From CAYLZO01 sp964387775 (GTDB lineage Bacteria; Chloroflexota; Anaerolineae; JAAYZQ01): a stretch of DNA of 22,199 bases. This document shows, piece by piece, positions 1 through 9,507 of this stretch. The stretch covers positions 1 through 22,199 of the forward strand of contig CAYLZO010000063.1 in assembly GCA_964387775.1 (NCBI GenBank), written 5' to 3'. Position numbers and translations under genes: made by a program. Positions within the stretch are counted from its first letter, which is position 1. Every line of letters begins with the position of its first letter. Under the pieces are notes generated by a model. That model was not told the origin of the DNA. It saw only the letters and a list, made by a program, of their open reading frames with translations, and did not search any database.

Positions 1-24
1 GATCGTTCTCCAAGGAGGAGGAGT

Positions 25-84
25 ATGACCGAACCCTACCGTGATCCGGTCACGCGCGTAATCTCTGTTGACGGTGGTCTGTGA
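25..84 (+). CDS. Possible 19-codon small ORF or leader peptide
   Basis: An ATG at 25 follows a very strong purine-rich Shine-Dalgarno (SD) tract, AAGGAGGAGGAG at 12-23, and opens a 19-residue frame closed by TGA at 82-84. The next gene starts 27 nt later with its own SD. The peptide matches no family I know. The strong ribosome site is the only evidence for translation, so this could be a leader peptide, a real small protein, or the decayed start of an older gene. Confidence 0.25.
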   Translation: MTEPYRDPVTRVISVDGGL

Positions 85-111
85 CCCAGAACTGCCCTCT
101 GGAGGAGCGAT

Positions 112-1323
112 ATGGCCAATGCAATCCCCGATATCTTGCTGTCCTACCAAACGGATGTACTGTTTCTCCTGGTCGGCGCCAACCCGTTGCCGAACTATGT
201 GGCGGCCTGCCTGCTGACCAGGCCCAACGCCACTCTCTACCTGCTCCATTCACAAGAAGAAGGGCAGAACACCTACGACGTCGCCGAGCGGCTGGCGACT
301 GCGCTGAAGGAATCGCACTATCAGCCCAATCTGACCACCCACCTGCGTGGCATTCCCCGCTCTGATCCTGACGCTATCGAAAAGCAGATGGAAGCGATGC
401 TCAAAGAGATTCCCCCTGCCGCCGAAGTGGGCCTCAACTACACCGGCGGCACCAAGCCCATGTCCGTCCACGTTTACCACGCCCTGCGCCGGGCCTATCC
501 CCGGGGCTGCTTCACCTACCTGGACGCTACCTCGCTGACGATGGTCATCAACCGTGAGGGAATCCCCACCCAGCGGGTGCCGGTTGGTCGGGCGGTGGAG
601 CTGGATTTTGAGACGCTGTTCGGTCTGCACGGCTATGAATTGCAGTCCCTACGCCGGGAGGCTAAGAAACCCCAATTCTGCAGGACGCTAGCGCAGGTCC
701 ATGCCACCTCCCAGGGGTGTAAGCAGTGGCGCAAATGGCTCTGGACTTTTAGGGAGCCAGATCTTCAACTGCCGACGGCCGCAGACTATCCGGCCTTGGA
801 GCCGGCCATCCGTGGCTTTGGCGATCTCTGTAGCGGGACGCCCTCGGAAACAGGCGTGGCTTGGGCGCTTGGGTTCGAAACGTTGGTCAGTTGCTCCAAG
901 TTTTTTAATGGTGGCTGGCTGGAGGAATATACGTTCGATGCACTCGCCCCACTGGCCGCTCCCCTTGGCTTTTGTGACTACGGTATCGCCCTCAAACCTC
1001 AAAAACCTGGCCAGGCCGATTTCGACATAGATGTGGCCGCCATGTGGGGCTATCAGTTGTTCGCTATTTCGTGCATGATGACCGAAAAGCCAAAATTCGC
1101 CAAAGAGCATCTATTCGAAGTCTTTGTCCGAGCCCGTCAGTTAGGCGGCGACGAGGCCCGCATTGGGCTGGTCTGCTGCGTGCCCAAGCCTGCCACCCTC
1201 CAGGCGGAGGTGGAAGAGACGTGGGATGCCGAGGGTAAGATCAAAGTATTCGGCCAGGAACACCTTGTGGACCTGGCCGCCTGGCTGGAGAATTGGTTTC
1301 AAACTGCGAATAGGGAGGTGTGA
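112..1323 (+). CDS. CARF-domain protein of the Card1/Can2 (DUF1887) type with substituted nuclease motif
   Basis: This is predicted to be a cyclic-oligoadenylate sensor of the type III CRISPR response, acting in the cytoplasm. The N-terminal half reads as a Rossmann-like CARF domain, with the ligand-loop signature NYTGGTKPM at residues 109-117. The C-terminal part (about 280-400) has the layout of the Card1/Can2 PD-(D/E)xK nuclease domain: an acidic run ADFDID (302-307), a hydrophobic strand, then a helix followed by QLGGDEARIGLV. In Card1-type enzymes the strand ends E-C-K. Here it reads S320-C321-M322, so the usual Glu and Lys are absent while D307 keeps the expected spacing of 13 from S320. 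The 403-aa length fits the family. The start follows TGGAGGAG. The stop shares one base with the cas10 start, so the two are probably co-translated. The CARF call is firm; nuclease activity is doubtful. Confidence 0.82.
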   Translation: MANAIPDILLSYQTDVLFLLVGANPLPNYVAACLLTRPNATLYLLHSQEEGQNTYDVAERLATALKESHYQPNLTTHLRGIPRSDPDAIEKQMEAMLKEIPPAAEVGLNYTGGTKPMSVHVYHALRRAYPRGCFTYLDATSLTMVINREGIPTQRVPVGRAVELDFETLFGLHGYELQSLRREAKKPQFCRTLAQVHATSQGCKQWRKWLWTFREPDLQLPTAADYPALEPAIRGFGDLCSGTPSETGVAWALGFETLVSCSKFFNGGWLEEYTFDALAPLAAPLGFCDYGIALKPQKPGQADFDIDVAAMWGYQLFAISCMMTEKPKFAKEHLFEVFVRARQLGGDEARIGLVCCVPKPATLQAEVEETWDAEGKIKVFGQEHLVDLAAWLENWFQTANREV

Positions 1324-2864
1324 TGAGCCAACAATGGTTGATGTTAGTCGAGGCGACAGGCATCCAGCCTTACCTCTTTGGGAGCAACCAGCTTGCCCAG
1401 AACATCGGAGCCTCGGAATTGGTGCGCCAGGCGACCGAGGACGAGGACTGGGTGCGTGAATTCGCTGTCCAGGAGTCCGAGATCGTCTATGCCAGAGGCG
1501 GCAACGCTATGCTCATCTTTGAAAGCGAGGGCGCTGCCGACGCCTTTGCCCGCAAGTTCACCCGGCGGGCATTGGAACGGGCGCGGGGGCTGAACCTGGT
1601 GGTCAAGCGTAAGCCCTTCGACCCCGGCGGGGATTCGCTGGCCCAGGTGCACCAGAAACTCCGCGAGGAACTGGCACAACGCAAACGCGACCGCCGATGG
1701 TCCACCCCTTTGGCCGGACTGGGTGTGACGGCGGCCTGCGTCTATACCGGCGCGCCGGCGGTGGAGGTGCGCGACGAGCAGTTGGTCTCGGTGGAGGTGC
1801 AACACAAGCTGGCTGCCGAAAAAGCAGGCAAAAAGCGCTTGGAAGATCAGATTCCCCGCGTGATTAAAGAGGGCTACGATTTCGTCTACAACTTTGACCA
1901 GTTCGGCACCCCCGGCGAATCCAGCTACCTGGCCGTCATCCACACCGACGGCAACCGCATGGGCGAGCGCATCAAAAAGCTCGGCGAACAGTACGCCCGG
2001 CCCGACCAGAACGAGCAGTACCGGCGGGCTTTGGCCGATTTCTCCAAATCGGTGCAGGACTTTGCCGACCTGGCCCTCCGGGCTACGGTGGACGCTTTGC
2101 TGGACGCGGTGGTGGTCGAAAAGAAGCCCCGGGGAGAACGGCGGTCCATCGGCAAAGTTCCCCTCCGGCGGCGCGACGGCAACGGCCCGTGGCTATTGCC
2201 CTTCCGGCCCATCGTCTTTGGCGGTGATGACGTGACCTTTGTCTGCGATGGCCGCCTGGGGCTGGCCGTGGCCGCCCACTATCTGCGGCTCTTTTCCCGG
2301 CAGATCCTCTCCGATGGGGAGCCGGCCTACTGCCGGGCCGGCGTGGCCGTGGTCAAGTCCCACTATCCCTTCTCTCGCGCCTACGACCTGGCCGAAGCGT
2401 TGTGCGCCTCGGCCAAGGGCCATATCACGGACGCAGCGCCCGATCGACGCCTGACCGCGCTGGACTGGCACTTTGCCGTGAGCGGCCTGGTGCTGCCCCT
2501 CAAGGAGCTGCGCCAGCGAGAGTACACCGTGCCGGCGGGCGACCTGCTGATGCGCCCCCTGCGCCTCGACCCGCCCGACGGCGACTGGCGTTCCTGGGAG
2601 ACCTTCACTGCGATGCTGGCCGGCTTTGACCGAGATCCCTGGGCCGGGAGACGCAGTAAGATCAAGGCCCTGCGCGACGCCCTACGCGAGGGACGGAAAG
2701 CCACCCAGCACTTCCTGGCTCTGCACGACCTCAACCTGCCCGAGATTACTGGCCAACCGGACACGGTCGCCAGTGGCTGGCATGGCAGTGGGCGCTGCGG
2801 CTACTGGGACGCCGTCGAAGCGTTGGATTTCTACGTTCCTCTGGAAGGAGGGCCGACGCGATGA
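1323..2864 (+). CDS. cas10: Cas10-like large subunit, HD-less, with intact GGDD cyclase motif
   Basis: This is the large subunit of the type III effector, predicted to make cyclic oligoadenylate when target RNA is bound. The 513-residue protein is much shorter than full Cas10/Cmr2/Csm1 (about 700-1000). Residues 1-110 look like the first Palm domain: an ATGIQPYLFGS start, then ARGGNAMLIF where that Palm has its glycine-rich strand. The second Palm follows, with IHTDGNRMG (metal-binding D209) and FGGDD at 299-303, the cyclase signature. The last 100 residues are helical, as in the Cas10 C-terminal domain. No HD nuclease domain is present, so target-activated ssDNA cleavage is not expected. Lack of HD is known for subtype III-D. 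I chose ATG 1323, spaced 4 nt from GGGAGG, over GTG 1320, which is too close to the SD. It overlaps the next gene by ATGA. Confidence 0.85.
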   Translation: MSQQWLMLVEATGIQPYLFGSNQLAQNIGASELVRQATEDEDWVREFAVQESEIVYARGGNAMLIFESEGAADAFARKFTRRALERARGLNLVVKRKPFDPGGDSLAQVHQKLREELAQRKRDRRWSTPLAGLGVTAACVYTGAPAVEVRDEQLVSVEVQHKLAAEKAGKKRLEDQIPRVIKEGYDFVYNFDQFGTPGESSYLAVIHTDGNRMGERIKKLGEQYARPDQNEQYRRALADFSKSVQDFADLALRATVDALLDAVVVEKKPRGERRSIGKVPLRRRDGNGPWLLPFRPIVFGGDDVTFVCDGRLGLAVAAHYLRLFSRQILSDGEPAYCRAGVAVVKSHYPFSRAYDLAEALCASAKGHITDAAPDRRLTALDWHFAVSGLVLPLKELRQREYTVPAGDLLMRPLRLDPPDGDWRSWETFTAMLAGFDRDPWAGRRSKIKALRDALREGRKATQHFLALHDLNLPEITGQPDTVASGWHGSGRCGYWDAVEALDFYVPLEGGPTR

Positions 2865-3523
2865 AAGAATACTATCTGGAGCTGGACCTGCTCAGCGACG
2901 CTGTCTTTGGCCGTGGCGACGGCGTGGCCGGGCTGGTGGATGTCGAAGTGCAGCACGACCGCTACGGCCTGCCCTACCTGGGTGGACGGGCGCTCAAGGG
3001 GCTCCTGGGCGCAGAGTGCGATGACCTGGTCTTTGCCTTGGACAAGGCAGGGAAGAAGGATTGGCAGGCAGTCGCTGACCGGCTTTTTGGCCAGAGCGGA
3101 GCTACAATGCAGGGCCAGGCCATCCTGCGTATCGGTCCGGCGCGATTGCCTGACGATTTGCGGAAGGCCATCGCCTGGGACGTCGACAACGAGCGACTGA
3201 CGCGAGCCGATGTGTTAGAAACCCTGACCACCCTACGCCGCCAGACGGCCATGGATCCTGAGACCGGCGCTCCGCGCAAAGAGACGCTGCGCAGCCTGCG
3301 CCTCATCCTGCGGGGCATGACCTTTGTCGCACGGCTTACCTTCCTCCAGAAGCCGGAGGACGACGACCTGGCCCTGCTAGCAGCCACGGTGAAAGCCTTG
3401 CGGCGGGTGGGCACGGGGCGCAATCGTGGTCACGGCCGGCTGCGGGCCGAGTTGTTGGACGGCACAGGCCAACCGGTCACCGACACGCACTTTGAGACTT
3501 TTCGAAAGGTGGTGGGCGTATGA
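2861..3523 (+). CDS. cas7: Single-domain RAMP (Cas7/Csm3-like) backbone subunit
   Basis: This 220-residue protein has one RAMP (ferredoxin-like) fold and probably forms part of the crRNA-binding backbone. After the first strand, residues 15-49 contain an acidic loop (GRGDGVAGLVD), then YLGGRALKGLL, which matches the Cas7 strand-helix element PYIPGSSLKGALR. The glycine-rich loop GTGRNRGHGR lies at 184-193. In Csm3/Cmr4 an aspartate in the N-terminal loop cuts target RNA; D20, D27 and D33 are candidates here, but I cannot say which is positioned for it. The gene is coupled on both sides by 4-nt ATGA overlaps, to cas10 upstream and csx10 downstream. Exact position in the complex cannot be read from sequence. 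Confidence 0.8.
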   Translation: MKEYYLELDLLSDAVFGRGDGVAGLVDVEVQHDRYGLPYLGGRALKGLLGAECDDLVFALDKAGKKDWQAVADRLFGQSGATMQGQAILRIGPARLPDDLRKAIAWDVDNERLTRADVLETLTTLRRQTAMDPETGAPRKETLRSLRLILRGMTFVARLTFLQKPEDDDLALLAATVKALRRVGTGRNRGHGRLRAELLDGTGQPVTDTHFETFRKVVGV

Positions 3524-5115
3524 AAGCCATTCCGTATTGCTTAGAGTTGTTGGAGCCGGTGCTGGTCTCCCAGGCGGAAAGCGGTGAAGAAAACAGCGCC
3601 GTCGGCCTGCCCTTCATTCCGGGTAGTGCTCTGAGGGGCGCCGTTATCGCCCGCTACCTGGTACAACATTCCACCGACGACCTGGCTGCCGACCCTCGGG
3701 CCAGGCAGTGGTTCCTGGACGGCACAGTCTGCTACTTGAACGCCTATCCCTGGTATGGGGCCGAAAAGGCGCGGATGCTGCCCACCCCCCGGTCGTGGTT
3801 CACCGACAAGGACCGGGCCGGTGACGAGCATAGCAGCCTTTATGACCTGGCCGTAAAGCCAGATCTGCCAAAGCAGATCGACCAGCCCAAGCCACCCAGG
3901 GATGCCGAATTCTGTTCCCTGACTTTTCCTGAGCCAGAGTATGACGAGGACGATGAAGAGATTTCCTTTGCCCTGCCTCCCCCGCCGCGGGCAGTTTGCT
4001 ATTCGCCGCCGCGCCAGGTCAACGTCCATATCGCCTTGTTGGAAACCAATCGGCGCGACGAGAGCAACAAAGTGTTTCGCTACGACGCCCTGGCCGCAGG
4101 CGAGGTCCTGGCTGGGGCCATCGTCGCCCCTGATGATGTGGATCTGAGCGGCCTGTACGACCTGTTGTGCGATCAGTCTGAACTGCTCATTGGTGGGGGG
4201 CGCACAGCTGGATACGGGCGCGTGTGGTTGGAGGTAAAACCCATCGTCACCGGCTGGCAAGAGTACCCATCGGCTCCTCCCCCCGCCAGTGGGCAGATCG
4301 TCGTCACCCTGCTGAGCGACACGTTAGTGCGTGGCTGCGACGGCCAGATCAACGGCGACCTGGACGGCGCGCTGGCCGACTTGCTGGGGATGGAGGGGCT
4401 CGAAGCCAAACGCCGCTACCAGAGCCTGAACCTGGTCGGCGGCTTCAACCGCAAGTGGGGGCTGCCGCTGCCACAGTCCTGGGCTTTGCAGGCCGGCAGC
4501 GTGTATGTCTACTCGACAGGCGCCTTTAGCCCGGATACGCTGCGTCGTAGGGTGTCCCTGGGCCTAGGCGAGCGACGCGCCGAGGGCTTTGGACGCCTCG
4601 CCGTCAACTGGCAAACGGCGCCTACCGTGCAGCGGCAACCGTCGGTTTCTGTGTCACGTCTGCGTCCCAAGGTCTCCGTGGACAGCCAGGCCCTCGCCCA
4701 GGAGATGGCCCAACACCGGCTGCGGCTGCTGCTCAATCGCGGCCTGACTGATTACCTGAGCGGGGTTACGTTTAAGCGCCTGCCGCCTAACACCCAACTT
4801 TCGCGGGTGCGCAATGCCGTACAGCGGGCGCTGAACGAGGAAACAGTGACGCCCGTAAAAGAACACATGGAGAACCTGAAGGGGGCGAAAGACCGGTTAA
4901 GGCGGGCGCGGGTGAACAGCGTCTCCCTGCTAGATTGGATCAATACTCGGATAGAAAGCCGCGACGTAGAGCAGCAGCTATTGGGCAGCGGACGTCTGCC
5001 CCAGGTCGCCGGACAGGACGCGACCCTGGACGATGACCTCAAGCGCATCTACACCCTACGGCTGATTGACGGCGTGATGCAAAAGGCAACCAAGAGCCAG
5101 GAGGGACAGAAATGA
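3520..5115 (+). CDS. csx10: Csx10-family RAMP (Cas5-like) with helical C-terminal extension
   Basis: Csx10 is the marker RAMP of subtype III-D and is expected to cap the crRNA 5' handle, the Cas5 role. The N-terminus has the family pattern: LELLEPVLVSQ, then PFIPGSALRGAVIARYL. Two RAMP units are visible, each ending in a glycine-rich loop: LLIGGGRTAGYGR at 222-234 and GLGERRAEGFGR at 348-359. An acidic, proline-rich insert (about 140-170) separates strands of the first unit. Residues 390-531 are predominantly helical with many Arg/Leu/Gln. No standalone small subunit (Cas11) gene exists in the operon, so this tail may serve as a fused Cas11; that is inference from the Cas7-Cas5-Cas11 fusion known in III-Dv. 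ATGA overlaps join it to both neighbours. Confidence 0.85.
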   Translation: MKAIPYCLELLEPVLVSQAESGEENSAVGLPFIPGSALRGAVIARYLVQHSTDDLAADPRARQWFLDGTVCYLNAYPWYGAEKARMLPTPRSWFTDKDRAGDEHSSLYDLAVKPDLPKQIDQPKPPRDAEFCSLTFPEPEYDEDDEEISFALPPPPRAVCYSPPRQVNVHIALLETNRRDESNKVFRYDALAAGEVLAGAIVAPDDVDLSGLYDLLCDQSELLIGGGRTAGYGRVWLEVKPIVTGWQEYPSAPPPASGQIVVTLLSDTLVRGCDGQINGDLDGALADLLGMEGLEAKRRYQSLNLVGGFNRKWGLPLPQSWALQAGSVYVYSTGAFSPDTLRRRVSLGLGERRAEGFGRLAVNWQTAPTVQRQPSVSVSRLRPKVSVDSQALAQEMAQHRLRLLLNRGLTDYLSGVTFKRLPPNTQLSRVRNAVQRALNEETVTPVKEHMENLKGAKDRLRRARVNSVSLLDWINTRIESRDVEQQLLGSGRLPQVAGQDATLDDDLKRIYTLRLIDGVMQKATKSQEGQK

Positions 5116-6551
5116 ACGAAAGGAAACCCAATCCCGGCGGACGGCGAGGACGCGGCATCGTGGAGCGGGTGGAGATCGGGGGCACGTTGGTGCTAGAGAC
5201 CCCGACCCACCTAGGCGGCGAGGCCGAGGGCCTGACCGACATGCCTCTGCTGCGCGACGCTCGCGACGGGCGGACTCCCTTACTCACTGGCACCTCCATC
5301 GCCGGGGCACTGCGCAACTACCTGCACGAGTACCTGGAGGGCTATCGCCAACGCATCACGGCACGGGAGCGGGCCTCCCAACTTTTCGGCGAGGTGACGG
5401 GCAAAGCCAGTGTGCAAAGCTGGCTGCTGGTGGACGACGCTCTGGGCCGCGAGGTCGGCGTCGAGCTGCGCGACGGCGTGGCTCTAGAACCCAAAACCCG
5501 CACCGCCAAGGAGGGAGGAAAGTTCGACATCGAGCTATTGCAAGCAGGGACAACCTTTCCCCTATCCTTCGAGTTGCTGCTCACTGCCGACAACCAGCAT
5601 TTGTTGCCCCTCTTGGCCTTGGCCCTGCGTGGGCTGGAACGGGGCGAAATCGGCCTGGGCTCGCGCAAGCGGCGCGGTCTGGGTCAGTGCCGGGTGACGG
5701 AATGGCGCGTGCGGTGCTACGATCTGACCATGCCGCGCGGACTGGTCGCCTGGCTGGCGGGCGATGCCGCCGGAGAAGAGATCGGTAAGCACATTGCAGC
5801 GCTTTTGGACGGGGATCTGACCAATTTCGAGGACCGGCGGGAGGCGTTCACCCTGGAAGGCGACTTTCAATTGAGGAACTCACTGCTCATCCGCTCTGGC
5901 TCTGGCGCGGCCGACGACCCGGACATGATCCATCTCCGCTCGAAGCGTGAGGAGGGCGAGGTTCCCATTCTGTCGGGCACCAGCCTGGCCGGCGTGGTGC
6001 GGGCGCGGGCGCTGCGCATCGCCAACACCATCCACAGCCGGGAAAAAGGCCAGACGTTGATAAACGAGATGTTCGGCCGGCGCAATGGGGACAGTGAGAA
6101 GCCACCCACCGGCAGCCGGGTGGTGACCCACGAGACGGAGGTCAAAGGCGCGAGCGACCTGGTTCACGGCCGGGTCAAGATCGACCGTTTTACCGGTGGG
6201 GCCTATCCCCAGGCATTGTTCTTCCAGCAGCCGGTCTTTGGCGGTGACGGCTCGCAGGTGCGCCTCCAACTGGAGTTGCGCCAGCCGCGGACGTACGAGA
6301 TCGGCCTGTTGCTGCTGGTGCTCAAAGATCTGTGGACCGGCGACCTGCCCCTGGGCGGCGAGAGCAGCGTGGGCCGGGGCAGATTGCAGGGGAAGCGGGC
6401 CACACTGACGCTCAAGGGCAGAGAAAAAATAACCTGGGAATTGGTCCAACGCGACGACGGCGGCCTGGCGTTTGGTGGTGACGGCCAGCCGAAAGAACTG
6501 GAAGCCTACGTGGCGGCCTTCCACGAGTACAAAGGGGGCAAGGGCGCATGA
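5112..6551 (+). CDS. Double-RAMP Cas7 fusion (Cas7-2x type)
   Basis: Two Cas7-like units are joined in one 479-residue chain. The first (about 18-215) has TPTHLGGEAEGLTD, TGTSIAGALRNYL at 59-71 and the glycine loop GLGSRKRRGLG at 181-191. The second (about 250-445) has LLIRSGSGAADD, SGTSLAGVVRARAL and LGGESSVGRGR near 414-424, plus FGRRNGDS and HGRVKIDRFTGGA stretches typical of Csm3-like proteins. Both units hold aspartates in the loop before the GTS element, the place used for target-RNA cleavage in Csm3/Cmr4. The arrangement matches the Cas7-2x subunit of III-Dv, which would put two backbone segments on the crRNA. It is coupled by ATGA overlaps to csx10 and csx19. Confidence 0.83.
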   Translation: MNERKPNPGGRRGRGIVERVEIGGTLVLETPTHLGGEAEGLTDMPLLRDARDGRTPLLTGTSIAGALRNYLHEYLEGYRQRITARERASQLFGEVTGKASVQSWLLVDDALGREVGVELRDGVALEPKTRTAKEGGKFDIELLQAGTTFPLSFELLLTADNQHLLPLLALALRGLERGEIGLGSRKRRGLGQCRVTEWRVRCYDLTMPRGLVAWLAGDAAGEEIGKHIAALLDGDLTNFEDRREAFTLEGDFQLRNSLLIRSGSGAADDPDMIHLRSKREEGEVPILSGTSLAGVVRARALRIANTIHSREKGQTLINEMFGRRNGDSEKPPTGSRVVTHETEVKGASDLVHGRVKIDRFTGGAYPQALFFQQPVFGGDGSQVRLQLELRQPRTYEIGLLLLVLKDLWTGDLPLGGESSVGRGRLQGKRATLTLKGREKITWELVQRDDGGLAFGGDGQPKELEAYVAAFHEYKGGKGA

Positions 6552-7123
6552 GCAAGCAGTATGGAACAACCATTCCCATAGAGATTGATCAACAGTCAAG
6601 CAAAGAGGCGCTCCGCGCCTGGCTGAACGGGCAGATGAACGCCCAGATGCCCTGGCTGCTGGCCCACGCCGACGACGGCGTCATCTGGGGCAAGTGGGGG
6701 GCGAACGGCAAGCTGACGCTTTCGAGCGACGTCTTTGACGATCCGAAAAAGTACCCCTCGGTAGCGGTCGAACTGCGGGCTGAGACGCTACAGGATGCCC
6801 GGATCTTTGGTCCGGGCGGCGAAGTGCAGCTCTGGCGCACGGCGAAAGGGTTTGAAGCGCGGCTGCTGACCGACACCGGTGTAGGATTGACAGAGCCACT
6901 TGAGGAAAAGCACCTGCTGTGGCATCAGGGCAGTCCCGTCAAAGTGCGTCAGGAGGAGGGCTTTGCCCTGCTGCAGGAAGGGGCGCAGGGGCAGCGCCAC
7001 GCGCCGCCGGCGATTCCCCAGGGCAAACAACGGCCCAAACTGGTGGTGAAGCACTATGTGGACTTTGATGCCGAAGGCCAGGCGTACATCGCCCTGAGCC
7101 GGTTGGTGGGGTTGGAAGGATAG
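6548..7123 (+). CDS. csx19: Csx19-family type III-D effector subunit
   Basis: This 191-residue protein matches the Csx19 (TIGR03984) pattern: a Trp/Leu-rich core, PWLLAHADDGVIWG near residues 37-50, followed by a β-strand pair, then LRAETLQDARIFGPGGEVQLWRT and the Trp/His segment EKHLLWHQG near 124. The C-terminus ends in VVKHYVDFDAEGQAYIALSRLVGL. Csx19 occurs only with III-D-type complexes and is a structural subunit in III-Dv; no enzymatic activity is known. It shows no catalytic motif I can identify. Translation is coupled to the upstream double-RAMP gene by an ATGA overlap, and the next gene starts 14 nt after its stop. Confidence 0.8.
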   Translation: MSKQYGTTIPIEIDQQSSKEALRAWLNGQMNAQMPWLLAHADDGVIWGKWGANGKLTLSSDVFDDPKKYPSVAVELRAETLQDARIFGPGGEVQLWRTAKGFEARLLTDTGVGLTEPLEEKHLLWHQGSPVKVRQEEGFALLQEGAQGQRHAPPAIPQGKQRPKLVVKHYVDFDAEGQAYIALSRLVGLEG

Positions 7124-7137
7124 GCAGGAGGAAGACA

Positions 7138-9420
<2,283 letters not shown>

Positions 9421-9507
9421 TGCATCGTGGCGCAAATCTTGACCCATGTGCATCAGTTGAACCTCAATACGGTCCCAAGCCAGTTGCCCAGGTAGAGGAG
9501 TTGGTGC

